Below, piece after piece: positions 1 through 13,099 of a DNA stretch of 64,000 nt (position 1 is the first letter of the stretch; each line of letters opens with the position of its first letter). Below the pieces are notes generated by a model that searched no databases, was not told where the DNA came from, and worked only from the letters and a program-made list of their open reading frames with translations. The stretch comes from Luteimonas sp. MC1750 (GTDB lineage Bacteria; Pseudomonadota; Gammaproteobacteria; Xanthomonadales; Xanthomonadaceae), in contig NZ_CP067113.1 of the NCBI RefSeq assembly GCF_016615955.1, forward strand, positions 1,550,001-1,614,000, given 5' to 3'. The position numbers were made by a program, and so were the translations under genes.

Positions 1-6
1 CGGGCC

Positions 7-918
7 GTGGGGCGCGAGTTCCGCACGCGGCGCGGACGCTTCCTGGTGACCGCGCTGCCGATGCTGTGGCTGGGCCTGTTCTTCCTGGTGCCGTTCCTGA
101 TCGTGCTCAAGATCAGCTTCGCCCAGGCCGTGTTCGGCCAGGCGCCGCCCTATACCGCGCTGATCGAGCATGCCGCCGACGGCGCGGCATCGTTGCGGCT
201 GCACACGTCCAACTACGCGATGCTGCTGTCCGACCCGCTGTACGTCGCGGCGTACCTGAAGTCGCTGCTGTTCGCCTCGGTGTCCACGGTGGCCTGCCTG
301 CTGCTGGGCTACCCCATCGCCTACGGCATCGCGCGCGCCTCGCCGGTGAAGCGGCTGCTGCTGCTGGTGCTGGTGATCCTGCCGTTCTGGACCAGTTCGC
401 TGCTGCGCACCTATGCGCTGATCGGGATCCTCAAGGCCAACGGGCTGCTGGCCCAGGCGCTGTGGGCCCTGGGACTGGCGGGGCCGGACTTCGCGCTGCT
501 GCATACCGACACCGCGGTCTACATCGGCATCGTCTACAACTACCTGCCTTTCATGATCCTGCCGCTGACCGCCACGCTGATGCGGCTGGACTTCACGCTG
601 CTGGAAGCGGCCGAGGACCTGGGCGCCAAGCCCTGGCAGGCCTTTGTCCGGGTGACCCTGCCGCTGTCGATGCCCGGCATCATCGCAGGCGCACTCCTGG
701 TGTTCATTCCGGCGGTCGGCGAGTTCGTGATCCCCGACATCCTCGGCGGGCCGGATGCACTGACCATCGGGCGGGTGCTGTGGATCGAGTTCTTCACCAA
801 TCGCGACTGGCCGCTGGCGGCCGCCGTCACGATCGCGATGCTGGTGCTGATCGTGCTGCCGACGCTGCTGTTCGAGTACGTCGAGAACCGTCGCGCCGAA
901 CGCGAGGCGCAGGCATGA
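7..918 (+). CDS. potH: Polyamine ABC transporter permease PotH
   Basis: This is one of the two inner-membrane permeases of a spermidine/putrescine-type ABC importer. About six hydrophobic helices are visible in 303 residues. The permease EAA loop (EAAEDLGAKPWQAF, followed by a VTLP motif) near residue 200 contacts the ATPase. The start used is a GTG at position 7; because the window opens six bases earlier, the true start could lie slightly upstream. It overlaps potI by four bases (ATGA), so the two are translationally coupled. The ATPase and periplasmic binding protein genes are presumably to the left, outside the window. The family call is firm; the exact polyamine is inferred. Confidence 0.88.
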   Translation: MGREFRTRRGRFLVTALPMLWLGLFFLVPFLIVLKISFAQAVFGQAPPYTALIEHAADGAASLRLHTSNYAMLLSDPLYVAAYLKSLLFASVSTVACLLLGYPIAYGIARASPVKRLLLLVLVILPFWTSSLLRTYALIGILKANGLLAQALWALGLAGPDFALLHTDTAVYIGIVYNYLPFMILPLTATLMRLDFTLLEAAEDLGAKPWQAFVRVTLPLSMPGIIAGALLVFIPAVGEFVIPDILGGPDALTIGRVLWIEFFTNRDWPLAAAVTIAMLVLIVLPTLLFEYVENRRAEREAQA

Positions 919-1718
919 GGCGCAATCCGACGTTCCTCTACACCGCGATGGCGCTGGGCTACGCCTTCCTCTACCTCCCGATCCTGTCGGTGGTGGTGTA
1001 TTCGTTCAACGCCTCGCGCGTGGCCACGGTGTGGGGGGGGTTCTCCACGCGCTGGTACGTCGCGCTCATGGAGAACCAGCAGCTGCTGGATGCGGTGCAG
1101 CGGAGCTTCCTGATCGCCGCGCTCACCGCCACCGCGGCGGTGTTCCTCGGCACCGCCTGCGGGCTTGCACTGTCGCGCTTCGGCAGGTTTCCGGGGCGTG
1201 GGCTGCTCAGCCTGATGAACTCGGCGCCGATGGTCATGCCCGACGTGATGATGGGCCTGTCCTCGCTGCTGCTGTTCGTCACCCTGCAGCAGGCCTTTGG
1301 CTGGCCCGACCGCGGCATGGTCACGATCACCCTGGCGCACATCACGCTGACCGCCTGCTACGTGACCGTGGTGGTGCGCTCGCGCATGGCCGGCATGGAC
1401 GACAGCCTGGAGGAGGCCGCCATGGACCTCGGGGCCCGGCCTTGGCGGGTCTTCTTCGTGATCACGCTGCCGCTGATCGCGCCGGCGCTGCTGGCCGGCT
1501 GGCTGCTCGCCTTCACCCTGTCGCTCGACGACCTGGTCATCGCCAGCTTCACCTCGGGCCCGGGCTCGAGCACGCTGCCGATGGTGGTGTATTCCAAGGT
1601 CAAGCTGGGCGTCACTCCGGAGATCAACGCCCTGGCGACGATCATCGTCGTGCTGGTGGCGGTGGGGGTGAGCATCGCCGGGATCCTGATGCACCGCAGG
1701 CGCGGCACCCCGGCCTGA
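915..1718 (+). CDS. potI: Polyamine ABC transporter permease PotI
   Basis: This is the second inner-membrane permease of the polyamine importer, 267 residues with about six helices. The EAA loop (EEAAMDLGARPWRVF) lies around residue 165, and the segment SLDDLVIASFTSG is typical of PotI/PotC. The ATG overlaps the potH stop codon. A nearby longer reading frame starts earlier but is the shifted frame of potH, so the coupled ATG at 915 is chosen. It is the last gene of its operon; a 120-base gap separates it from the TonB receptor, and no strong terminator was seen in that gap. Confidence 0.9.
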   Translation: MRRNPTFLYTAMALGYAFLYLPILSVVVYSFNASRVATVWGGFSTRWYVALMENQQLLDAVQRSFLIAALTATAAVFLGTACGLALSRFGRFPGRGLLSLMNSAPMVMPDVMMGLSSLLLFVTLQQAFGWPDRGMVTITLAHITLTACYVTVVVRSRMAGMDDSLEEAAMDLGARPWRVFFVITLPLIAPALLAGWLLAFTLSLDDLVIASFTSGPGSSTLPMVVYSKVKLGVTPEINALATIIVVLVAVGVSIAGILMHRRRGTPA

Positions 1719-1840
1719 GGCCGCGGCCTGGCGCTGGAATATCAATTCCGGCACATGTTCTCCTGCCTGCGCGGCACATCCAATCCCGTTAACGTTTCGT
1801 AATTTCACGACTCCCTTCAACGCTCGAAGTGGAGTCCCCC

Positions 1841-4777
1841 GTGACCACCCCGTCATTCCGCCACGCCCCCCGCCTGGTCTGCCTGCCCCTTTCGACCCTC
1901 GCCCTTGCGCTCGCGGCCTCCACCGCGGCGGCGCAGGAACCTCCCCGCGAGGAGGCCACCACGCTCGACCGGATCGAAGTCACCGGCACCCGCATCAAAC
2001 GCGCCGACATGGAGACCGCCAGCCCGGTCTTCGTCATCGATCGCCAGAACATCGAAGCCTCCGGCGCCGTCACGGTCGGTGAGTTCCTCCAGCGCACCCC
2101 GGCGATCGCCGGTGCCGCGACCAATCCGCAGGTCAACAACGGCGGCGGTGCCGGCGCGGCCACGGTCGACCTGCGCGGGCTGGGCGTGAACCGCTCGCTG
2201 GTGCTGGTCGACGGCAAGCGCTGGATCGGCACCATCTCCAACGCCAACGGCGCCGTGGACGTGAACTCGATCCCGATGGCGCTGATCGAGCGGGTCGAGG
2301 TCCTCAAGGACGGCGCCTCGGCCATCTACGGCTCGGACGCGATCGGCGGCGTGGTCAACTTCATCCTGCGCAAGGATTTCGACGGACTGGAAGCCAGCGC
2401 CTACTACGGCGTGTCCTCGCGCGGCGACGCCCAGACGGAGCGGTACGACGCGGTCTACGGCCTGGTCGGCGACAAGGGGCGGCTGATGCTCGGCGCGAGC
2501 TACGACGAGGAAGGCTCGGTCAGCGCCGCCAACCGCGCCTATTCCAGCCAGCCCTACCAGCTCTACGCTGGCGAGAAGGGGATCGGGGGGACCAGCCGCA
2601 TCCTGACCGGGCGCTACGTGCTGCCGCGCGCGGCGGCGACCGGCGTGAACCTGGCCGACCCCAACTGCGGCGGCGGTGCCAACGTGGTCCTGACCCGCAT
2701 CGAGGGCCGCCCCGGCACCTCGCCCTCCGACTTCCGCTGCTTCGACAACACCAACGACGTCTACAACTTCCAGGCCGACGGCAACCTCAACCTGACGCCG
2801 CAGGAGCGCACGGCGCTGTTCATGGCCGGCAGCTACGACATCAGCGACGACGTCGAGGCCTTCCTGCTCGGATCCTGGCTGCGCACGGAATCCTCGTTCT
2901 TCATCGCGCCGCTGCCCTTCGACGGCCGCGCCGCGGTCGACAACGTGCCGATCAGCGGCGACAGCCTGTACAACCCCTTCGGGGTCGACATCGCGGATGC
3001 GCGCCTGCGCCTGCGCGACTTCATCCCGACCCGGACCACGCGCTTCGAGACCGAGACCTACCAGATCACCGGAGGCCTGCGCGGTGTGTTCGGCGACAGC
3101 AGCTGGAGCTGGGACGCCTCCTATGGCTACGGGCGCACGCCGCAGTCCTCGTCGGTGCGCGGCTACCTCTACAGCCCGGGCCTGACCGACGCGCTGGGCC
3201 CGTCGATGATCGATCCCTCCACCGGGGACCCGATCTGCGTCCGGACCCCGGGTGACCCGACGTCGGTGATCGACGGCTGCCTGCCGGTCAATTTCATGGG
3301 CCCGCCGCCGGATCCGTCGACGCCCGCCGGGCAGGCGCAGCTGGCGGCGCTGGAGCTGATCAACCCGACGATCCACAACACCAACGAGAACGACCTGAAG
3401 GTGTTCAACGCGAACATCACCGGCGACCTCTTCCAGTGGGACGCCGGCACCGCGTCGCTGGCCCTGGGCGTCGAGCGGCGCGAGGAGAGCGCAAGCTCGA
3501 GCAGCGATTTCCTGACCATCATCCCGCCGGGCGAGACGGTCTGCCTGATCACCCAGGAAGCCTGCACGTTCGGCGACATCAGCGGCGAGTTCGACGTCAA
3601 CGAGATCTATGCCGAGGCGCTGCTGCCGCTGCTCGCCAACGTGCCGTTCGCCGAGCGGCTCAGCATCTCGCTGGGCACGCGCTATTCCGACTATTCCAAC
3701 TTCGGCGGCACCACGAACTCGAAGATCGGCCTGGAATGGAAGCCGTTCGCCGACCTGCTGGTGCGTGCCACGTTCGCCGACGTGTTCCGCGCGCCGACCA
3801 TCGGCGACCTGTTCGCGCCGACGGTGCCCAGCGCCAACACCTATACCGACCCCTGCAACGGCTATGCGGGCCAGGCCACGGCCGATCCGCGCGCCTGCGG
3901 CGGCGTGCCCACCGACGGCTCCTTCCGCCAGAGCAACAACCAGGTGACCTCGTTCCAGGTCGCGAACCCGGACCTGCAGCCGGAAGAGGGCGACGTGCTC
4001 ACCTGGGGCTTCGTCTACAGCCCGGGCTGGTTCGACGGCTTCTCGGTCACGGCCGACTACTGGCGGGTGGAGCTGGACCAGTTCATCACCAACCTGCCCG
4101 AGAACGTGCTGCTCAACCAGTGCTACGACTTCGGCCGCTTCTGCGACACCTTCATCCGCGACGACAGCGGCGACGTGGCCCAGATGACCAACGTCATCGG
4201 CAACTTCGGCAGCCTGAAGACCTCGGGCGTCGACGTCGGCCTGCGCTACCTGTTCCCGGAATCCGGCTGGGGCCAGTTCCGCTGGAACCTGGATACGAGC
4301 TACCTGGCCGAATACGACGTACAACTGCTGTCCGGCGATCCCAGCAGCAACGTCGGGGCCTTCCCGGGCATCCCGGAGAGCAGCGGCCTGGCGGGCACGT
4401 TCGTCGACAGCGCGTCGTCCGGCTTCGGCAACATGGCGCGCTGGCGCGGGCTGAACGACATCAGCTGGACGCGCGGCAACTTCAGCGCCAGCGTGACCAC
4501 GCGCTACGTCCACCACGTCTACGAGGCCCCGGACGTGGCCGACGTCACCGACCCGGGCTACGTCGCCAAGCGGCGCGTTCCGTCCTACACCCAGACCGAC
4601 CTGCAGGTGGGCTACCGTATCGCGGACTTCAACAACAGCTCGATCCAGCTCGGTGTGCGCAACCTGACCGACCGCCAGCCGCCGCTGATCTACTCCGGCT
4701 TCAATGCTTCCACCGACATGCGGACCTACGATGCCATCGGCCGTTTCTTCTGGATGCGCTGGACTGCCCGCTTCTGA
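1841..4777 (+). CDS. TonB-dependent outer-membrane receptor
   Basis: A 978-residue receptor that would bring a ligand across the outer membrane using TonB energy. A signal peptide ends at an AAA-Q site near residue 31. A TonB-box/plug start follows (LDRIEVTGTRIKR, then a plug with GVNRSLVLVDGKR and RVEVLKDGASAIYGSDAIGGVVNF). The rest is a long beta-barrel ending in aromatic Phe (WMRWTARF). A GTG at 1829 is in frame, but the GTG at 1841 has a GGAG ribosome site six bases upstream and is preferred. This is the subfamily with long extracellular loops common in xanthomonads and sphingomonads; the substrate cannot be read from sequence. The downstream oxygenase and sulfotransferase suggest a shared role. 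Confidence 0.93.
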   Translation: MTTPSFRHAPRLVCLPLSTLALALAASTAAAQEPPREEATTLDRIEVTGTRIKRADMETASPVFVIDRQNIEASGAVTVGEFLQRTPAIAGAATNPQVNNGGGAGAATVDLRGLGVNRSLVLVDGKRWIGTISNANGAVDVNSIPMALIERVEVLKDGASAIYGSDAIGGVVNFILRKDFDGLEASAYYGVSSRGDAQTERYDAVYGLVGDKGRLMLGASYDEEGSVSAANRAYSSQPYQLYAGEKGIGGTSRILTGRYVLPRAAATGVNLADPNCGGGANVVLTRIEGRPGTSPSDFRCFDNTNDVYNFQADGNLNLTPQERTALFMAGSYDISDDVEAFLLGSWLRTESSFFIAPLPFDGRAAVDNVPISGDSLYNPFGVDIADARLRLRDFIPTRTTRFETETYQITGGLRGVFGDSSWSWDASYGYGRTPQSSSVRGYLYSPGLTDALGPSMIDPSTGDPICVRTPGDPTSVIDGCLPVNFMGPPPDPSTPAGQAQLAALELINPTIHNTNENDLKVFNANITGDLFQWDAGTASLALGVERREESASSSSDFLTIIPPGETVCLITQEACTFGDISGEFDVNEIYAEALLPLLANVPFAERLSISLGTRYSDYSNFGGTTNSKIGLEWKPFADLLVRATFADVFRAPTIGDLFAPTVPSANTYTDPCNGYAGQATADPRACGGVPTDGSFRQSNNQVTSFQVANPDLQPEEGDVLTWGFVYSPGWFDGFSVTADYWRVELDQFITNLPENVLLNQCYDFGRFCDTFIRDDSGDVAQMTNVIGNFGSLKTSGVDVGLRYLFPESGWGQFRWNLDTSYLAEYDVQLLSGDPSSNVGAFPGIPESSGLAGTFVDSASSGFGNMARWRGLNDISWTRGNFSASVTTRYVHHVYEAPDVADVTDPGYVAKRRVPSYTQTDLQVGYRIADFNNSSIQLGVRNLTDRQPPLIYSGFNASTDMRTYDAIGRFFWMRWTARF

Positions 4778-4784
4778 TCCGGCG

Positions 4785-5444
4785 GTGACCCCTGCCGTCG
4801 CGGCCCAGGCCGCGGCGGCAGCCCCGGACGCGGCGCTGCGGCACTACATCCGCGTCTATGACGACGTGCTCGATCCGGGGATGTGCCGCAAGCTGGTCGA
4901 CTCGTTCACCGCGCTGGCGAGGTTCCAGACGGTGAACGGGCGCGGCGTGCGCGCCGGACTCGAGGACAGCGCCTGGACCGAGCTCGACGTCAGCCGCCTG
5001 TCCGACGCGCCCTTCCTGTCCTACTTCAGGCAGCTGGTCAGCCGCCAGCTGCAGCGCTACAACGCCGACGTCGGCCTGCCGATCCCCGTGCCGGACAGCC
5101 CGCTGCTGAGTCCGCTGATCCTGAAGCGCTACCGCGCCGGGAGCGACGAGAAATTCCAGACCCACTTCGATTCGATCAACGAGGTCTGCGACCGCTACCT
5201 GGTCTTCCTCTGGTACCTCAACGACGTGTCCGAGGGCGGCTGCACCTGGTTCCCCGGCCTGCAGACCGGCGTGGCCCCCAGGGCCGGCCGCCTGCTGATG
5301 TTCCCGCCGTACTGGCTGTACGCGCACCAGGGCCAGCCGTCGCCGACCCAGGACAAGTACATCCTGTCGACCTACCTGAGGTTCGTGCAGCCCGGTACCG
5401 GGCAGGGCGCGCCTCAGTCCAGCGCGCCTCAGTCCAGCGCATAG
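4785..5444 (+). CDS. 2OG-Fe(II) oxygenase, prolyl 4-hydroxylase-like
   Basis: Predicted 2-oxoglutarate and iron dependent dioxygenase of the prolyl 4-hydroxylase class. From the start used here (GTG at 4785, just after the receptor stop), the HxD iron ligands are His127 and Asp129 (THFDS). The distal His is His181 (YAHQG), and the lysine that would hold 2-oxoglutarate is Lys191 (QDKYIL). An N-terminal helix carries the usual DPGMCRKLVD segment. In-frame ATGs at 4704 and 4731 exist but would overlap the conserved receptor C-terminus, so they are less likely; no start has a clear ribosome site. The C-terminus carries a short duplicated SSAPQ from a 15-base tandem repeat. The substrate is unknown. 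Confidence 0.8.
   Translation: MTPAVAAQAAAAAPDAALRHYIRVYDDVLDPGMCRKLVDSFTALARFQTVNGRGVRAGLEDSAWTELDVSRLSDAPFLSYFRQLVSRQLQRYNADVGLPIPVPDSPLLSPLILKRYRAGSDEKFQTHFDSINEVCDRYLVFLWYLNDVSEGGCTWFPGLQTGVAPRAGRLLMFPPYWLYAHQGQPSPTQDKYILSTYLRFVQPGTGQGAPQSSAPQSSA
5407..5436. repeat. 15-bp tandem duplication at a convergent gene end
   Basis: Two identical 15-base units (5407-5421 and 5422-5436) lie where the oxygenase gene and the opposite sulfotransferase gene overlap at their 3' ends. On the + strand they add a second SSAPQ copy to the oxygenase. On the - strand they duplicate the last codons and the stop of the sulfotransferase, so neither reading frame is broken. Confidence 0.85.
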
Positions 5445-7255
5445 CCGTAGCGCTGCGCGAAGGGCGCGAGCGGCTCCAGGACCGCATCGCTGAAATGGGC
5501 GCGGTACCGCCGCCAGCGCCCCACGGCATTGGCGTTGACCGGCTCGGCGACCTGCGCGTAGCTGGGCGTGTTGATGCGGCGGGTTCGCGCGGCCACGGCG
5601 GCCGGAAACGCCAGTTGCGACGGATCCATGGGCAACTGCAGGGCGTCCATCAGCTGCCGGAGCGCGGGCTCCGGCCCGCCCACAAGTTCCTCGTAGCGCA
5701 GGACGTGGACGCGGGGCCGGGCGAGGACACGCTGCTCCTCCCAGTAGCCCATCACCGCGGCATAGGTGCGGGCGGTCGACTCCAGCGAGGCGAAGGCGAG
5801 TGCGCCACCGTTGAGCCCGAACGCCTGGAAATGGCAGCTCAGCACGCAGTCGCAGGGGTGGCGGAGCAGCAGCAGCCAGTCGCTCCGGGGAAACAGCCGC
5901 TGGATGTACGGCACCCGGGTCAGGTACAGCGGGTACTTGTCGACCAGGCGGCCCGCAGGCACGCGGTATCGCGCGACCTCGGTGCGGTACCGCGCGCGCA
6001 GGCTGCTCCAGTGGCCGAAGTCGAGACCCGCCAGGGCCGCGTCCAGGTCCCCACCGTTCCATCCCGCGGACGTGCGCATGGCATGGATGACGCGTTCCAC
6101 GGCAGGCCGCTCGTCGAGCACCTGAAGTGCAGGGTGCCGCTCCAGCATCTGCTCCAGCATCGTGGTGCCCGAGCGCGGGAACCCCACCAGGAAGACCGGA
6201 TCCGGCGGGTCGCCGGCGGCCGCCACGTGCGGCGCGGGCAGCGGATGGCACAGGCGCTCGCGAAGCCAGTCGAGCACGCCTTCGGCTCGCAGGTCCGGAT
6301 GGCGCTGCCGCAGTGCGGCGGCGGCATTCGCGTGGGCCTGCGACAGCGCGGCCATGGCCGCATCGGGATCCTGCGGGTCGTGCCAGCGCGCCAGCTCGTA
6401 GCCGAGCTGGGCCGCCATTGCCGGGTCGCGCTCGGCTTCCGCTGCCCGGGCAAGCGCATCGGCAGCACCGGCCGTCCGTCCCAGGCGTCGTGCCAGGCGT
6501 GCACGCGCAAGGACGTCCATCGCATCTGTTGCCGCCGGAGTCGGATCGCCGGCCCCGTCGCCAAGCAGCCGGGCCGCCTCCTGCACCCGGTTCATGCGCT
6601 CCAGCAGCAGCGCCAGCTCGACCTTGGGGCGCCGCGCCTCGGGCTGCTCCGCGATCAGCCTGGAGTAGAGCGTGACCGCCGCTTCGTCACGTCCGGCCAG
6701 CGCCGACAGCCAGGCGAACGCGGTGCGCTGTCCGAAGTCCAGGGCGTCGGCATCCACTCCGGCCAGGCAGGCGTCGAGCGCCTCGAACCGCTCGAGCTCG
6801 GCAAGGCACTGTCCCAGCGCAAGCCGCACATCGGCGGCGTCGGGCTCCAGGGCGAGCGCGCGCTGCAACCAGGGGAGCGCTTCGCTGCAGCAGCCGGTCC
6901 CGAGCAGCGCCGATCCCCGGCCAAGCAGGTAGGGCAGGCCGGACGCGCCTGCGTCACCGCCCACGCGGAACGCGTCGACCGCAGCGGCGGCGTCACCGGC
7001 GTCCAGGCAGGCGTTGCCGAGGTTGGTCCAGGCTTCGGCCTCGCGCGGCTCCAGCTCGGCATAGCGCTGGAGGTGCGGACGCGCTTCCGACGCGCGGCCG
7101 GACGCGGCCAGGGCAAGGCCACGGAGGCGGTGCCACGCCGGACGTGTCGCTTCCGCGGCGAGCGCCAGGGTTGCCAGCTTCAGTGCGGACGCGATCTCGC
7201 CCCGGGCGAGGAGCTGCTCACCGTGGACCAGGCTTGCCAGCTCGCCATCGGCCAT
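5429..7255 (-). CDS. TPR-repeat sulfotransferase
   Basis: A 608-residue two-part protein. Roughly residues 1-330 are tetratricopeptide-like helical repeats (for example EAWTNLGNACLDAGDAAAAVDAF). Roughly 350-600 form a PAPS-dependent sulfotransferase domain with the 5'-phosphosulfate loop FLVGFPRSGTTMLEQML and a later LLLLRHPCDCVLSCHF segment holding the 3'-phosphate site. Homologous enzymes move sulfate from PAPS to tyrosine, sugars or small molecules; the acceptor here is unknown. The ATG at 7255 has GGAGG five bases upstream. Its stop overlaps the oxygenase 3' end by 16 bases in convergent orientation. Co-location with the TonB receptor and oxygenase suggests a shared modification/uptake theme. 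Confidence 0.88.
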   Translation of the reverse strand: MADGELASLVHGEQLLARGEIASALKLATLALAAEATRPAWHRLRGLALAASGRASEARPHLQRYAELEPREAEAWTNLGNACLDAGDAAAAVDAFRVGGDAGASGLPYLLGRGSALLGTGCCSEALPWLQRALALEPDAADVRLALGQCLAELERFEALDACLAGVDADALDFGQRTAFAWLSALAGRDEAAVTLYSRLIAEQPEARRPKVELALLLERMNRVQEAARLLGDGAGDPTPAATDAMDVLARARLARRLGRTAGAADALARAAEAERDPAMAAQLGYELARWHDPQDPDAAMAALSQAHANAAAALRQRHPDLRAEGVLDWLRERLCHPLPAPHVAAAGDPPDPVFLVGFPRSGTTMLEQMLERHPALQVLDERPAVERVIHAMRTSAGWNGGDLDAALAGLDFGHWSSLRARYRTEVARYRVPAGRLVDKYPLYLTRVPYIQRLFPRSDWLLLLRHPCDCVLSCHFQAFGLNGGALAFASLESTARTYAAVMGYWEEQRVLARPRVHVLRYEELVGGPEPALRQLMDALQLPMDPSQLAFPAAVAARTRRINTPSYAQVAEPVNANAVGRWRRYRAHFSDAVLEPLAPFAQRYGYALD

Positions 7256-8262
7256 CCACGCCTCCGTTCCGGCACACCTGGGCAAGGCCGGACTATCCTC
7301 CCGCGTGGACCAGGACACAACCGGACGCGGCGTGCCTTCACGCGGCCTGCACATCCGATGCCCGGACGATCGCCGGATCCCGAGGAGGCGCCCTTGCAGA
7401 CCCGCTTGCATCCGCTGCGCGGTGCCCAGTCGCTTCCCGCAGGCCAGCTGGATTCGCACTGCCTGAACGTGGTGCGGGCGCGCGGCCGGGGCAGCGCGCT
7501 GCAGGTGCCTCCGGGCTGGATCACCCTGTGCGTCGTGCTGTCCGGCGCGCTGGTACTGGAGTCCCACGACGCCAACTGGATGCTGGCCCAGGGTCGCTAT
7601 CAGCTGTGGCTGGAGGGAAGCCTGCGCTGCGCCGCGCATGGCCAGTGCTGGTGGCTGCTGGTGACAGCGCCGCCGGCCACCTGGACGCCGGATGCTCGCA
7701 TCCCCGGCGCCGACCTCCTGCCGTGGGAGGCCGGTTGCCCGCGCACGGTGCTGCGCCCGATCGTGCGACTGGCGAGGCGTGCGCACGCGGCCGAGTTCCC
7801 GGCCGGCCGCCTCGCGACCGACCTCGTGGCCGACCTGCGCCAGGCGCTGGCCGAACACCAGGCGGAACTCCAGGGCCGCATGGGCCGCTGCAGTGGCCGC
7901 ACCCGGCTACGCCGACGGCAGACGCTGCTGCGCCTGTTGCGCGTCCAGCACCTGATCCGCTGCCACCTGGACGACCACATCGCGCTGTCGCGGCTGGCGG
8001 CCAGCGCCAACTATTCGCCGTGCCACCTGATCCGCGTGCACCGGCACGTCTTCGGCGAGACGCCCACGGAGTACGCCTCGCGCCTGCGCTGCCAGCGCGC
8101 CTGGGAGCTGGTCTGCGACACCGCGATGCCGGTCTGCGAGATCGCCGGCAGCCTGGGCTTCGAAAGCGAGAGTGCGTTCTGCCGCGCGTTCAAGCATGCG
8201 TTCGGCTGCACCACCGGCATGGCGCGCCGGCGACTGGCCGGGAACCCCGCCGGCGCCGCGGT

Positions 8263-9683
<1,421 letters not shown>

Positions 9684-9729
9684 GCGCGGCGTTACCATGT
9701 GGGTCACGACGGATCACGAAGGAGCGAGG

Positions 9730-10287
9730 GTGGGCAACGGAGAAGAACGGCTGGTGTGGATCGACCTGGAAATGACCGGTCTGGACACCGACAACGACAC
9801 CATCCTCGAGATCGCCACCGTGGTCACCGACGCGCAGCTGCGGGTGCTGGCCGAAGGCCCCGAACTGGCCGTCGCCCAGCCGCTGGCGACGCTGGAGGCG
9901 ATGGACGAGTGGAACCGCAACCAGCACGGACGCTCCGGCCTCTGGCGGCGGGTGCTGGAGGAAGGCGTGCCGATGGCCGAGGCCGAGGCCCGCACCCTGG
10001 AGTTCCTCGAGCAGTGGGTCCCGGCGGGCCGGTCGCCGATGTGCGGAAACTCGATCTGCCAGGACCGCCGCTTCCTCCACCGCCGCATGCCCGCGCTGGA
10101 GCGCTGGTTCCACTACCGCAACCTGGACGTCAGCACGCTGAAGGAACTCGCCCGCCGCTGGGCGCCCGAGCTCTACGCCGGCCTGCGCAAGCAGGCGGCG
10201 CACACCGCCCTGAGCGACGTGCACGACTCGATCGCCGAACTCCGCCACTACCGGACCGGCATGGGGACCTTCGCTCCGCACGAGTAA
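9730..10287 (+). CDS. orn: Oligoribonuclease Orn
   Basis: 3'-5' exoribonuclease of the DEDDh family that finishes RNA decay by degrading dinucleotides, including pGpG from cyclic di-GMP. Motifs visible: the first Asp/Glu pair in [10 protein letters not shown], the middle Asp in [12 protein letters not shown] and the last pair in [18 protein letters not shown]. Length is 185 residues, normal for the family. A GTG at 9730 with AAGGAG five bases upstream is chosen over an in-frame ATG at 9697, which has no such site. Confidence 0.96.
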   Translation: MGNGEERLVWIDLEMTGLDTDNDTILEIATVVTDAQLRVLAEGPELAVAQPLATLEAMDEWNRNQHGRSGLWRRVLEEGVPMAEAEARTLEFLEQWVPAGRSPMCGNSICQDRRFLHRRMPALERWFHYRNLDVSTLKELARRWAPELYAGLRKQAAHTALSDVHDSIAELRHYRTGMGTFAPHE

Positions 10288-10314
10288 GGCCGCGGGCGCG
10301 GAAAGAAGAGCGAG

Positions 10315-10519
10315 TTTTTGCCACGGATTTACGCGGATAGAGCGGATTTGCATGGATTTGCACGGATTTTCTTTCAGCGGCGCGGCGCCTCCCGCCGCGC
10401 ACGCTCGCTGAACCCGGACCGCCGCAAAGTGCTACAGCCGTGCACACTGGCCATTCCCGCGGCAATCACAGCTCTATCCGTGTAAATCCGCCTTATCCGC
10501 GTAGATCCGTGGCAAAAAA
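10315..10519. repeat. Long imperfect inverted repeat, possible MITE-like element
   Basis: Two arms of roughly 35-45 bases face each other: 10315-10370 (TTTTTGCCACGGATTTACGC...) and 10469-10519, whose reverse complement begins TTTTTTGCCACGGATCTACG. They differ at a few positions, and the left arm contains its own GGATTTGCA/GGATTTGCACGG echoes. The roughly 100 bases between are non-coding. Together with the terminator and palindrome to the right, this fills the 308-base gap between orn and ppsA. It may be a non-autonomous repeat element or a large hairpin. Confidence 0.7.
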
Positions 10520-10547
10520 AGGAAGGCCGGGTAAGAAGCCCGGCCTT
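10514..10547 (-). terminator. Rho-independent terminator of ppsA
   Basis: On the - strand a perfect 9-base-pair GC-rich stem (AAGGCCGGG / CCCGGCCTT, 10523-10547, 7-base loop) is followed by CC and seven T residues. It lies about 50 bases past the ppsA stop codon. Confidence 0.88.
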
Positions 10548-10557
10548 CGCGCAGTGC

Positions 10558-10582
10558 GATCGCGGCTGTAGCCGCTCCTACA
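10558..10582. repeat. REP-like palindrome (TCGCGGCTGTAGCCGC core)
   Basis: A 25-base unit ending in CTCCTACA with a self-complementary core. The same unit, with small changes, recurs near 45.3, 48.4, 55.4 and 63.7 kb. This copy lies between the ppsA stop and its terminator. Confidence 0.85.
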
Positions 10583-10595
10583 TGGGGGTGGTGCG

Positions 10596-12971
<2,376 letters not shown>

Positions 12972-13099
12972 GGCTGGCTCCGGAGGGAAGGCATGGGGTC
13001 GCGGGAGAGCCGTCCTGGGCCTGCGGCGCTGGACGACGGGAACGGCTATTTTAGCAAGCCATCCCGCCGCGGGGCCCGCGGCCAAGCAGGAAAACACGC

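Noticed and set aside
1853..4516. Very long open frame antisense to the TonB receptor
   Set aside because: It mirrors the codon pattern of the real gene; stop codons are rare in shifted frames of such GC-rich DNA, and the translation is low-complexity with no family features. The same holds for long frames opposite ftsK, clpA, qNOR and ccoI.
4704..4784. Longer oxygenase start inside the TonB receptor gene
   Set aside because: The added codons are the shifted frame of the conserved receptor C-terminus and resemble no oxygenase N-terminus.
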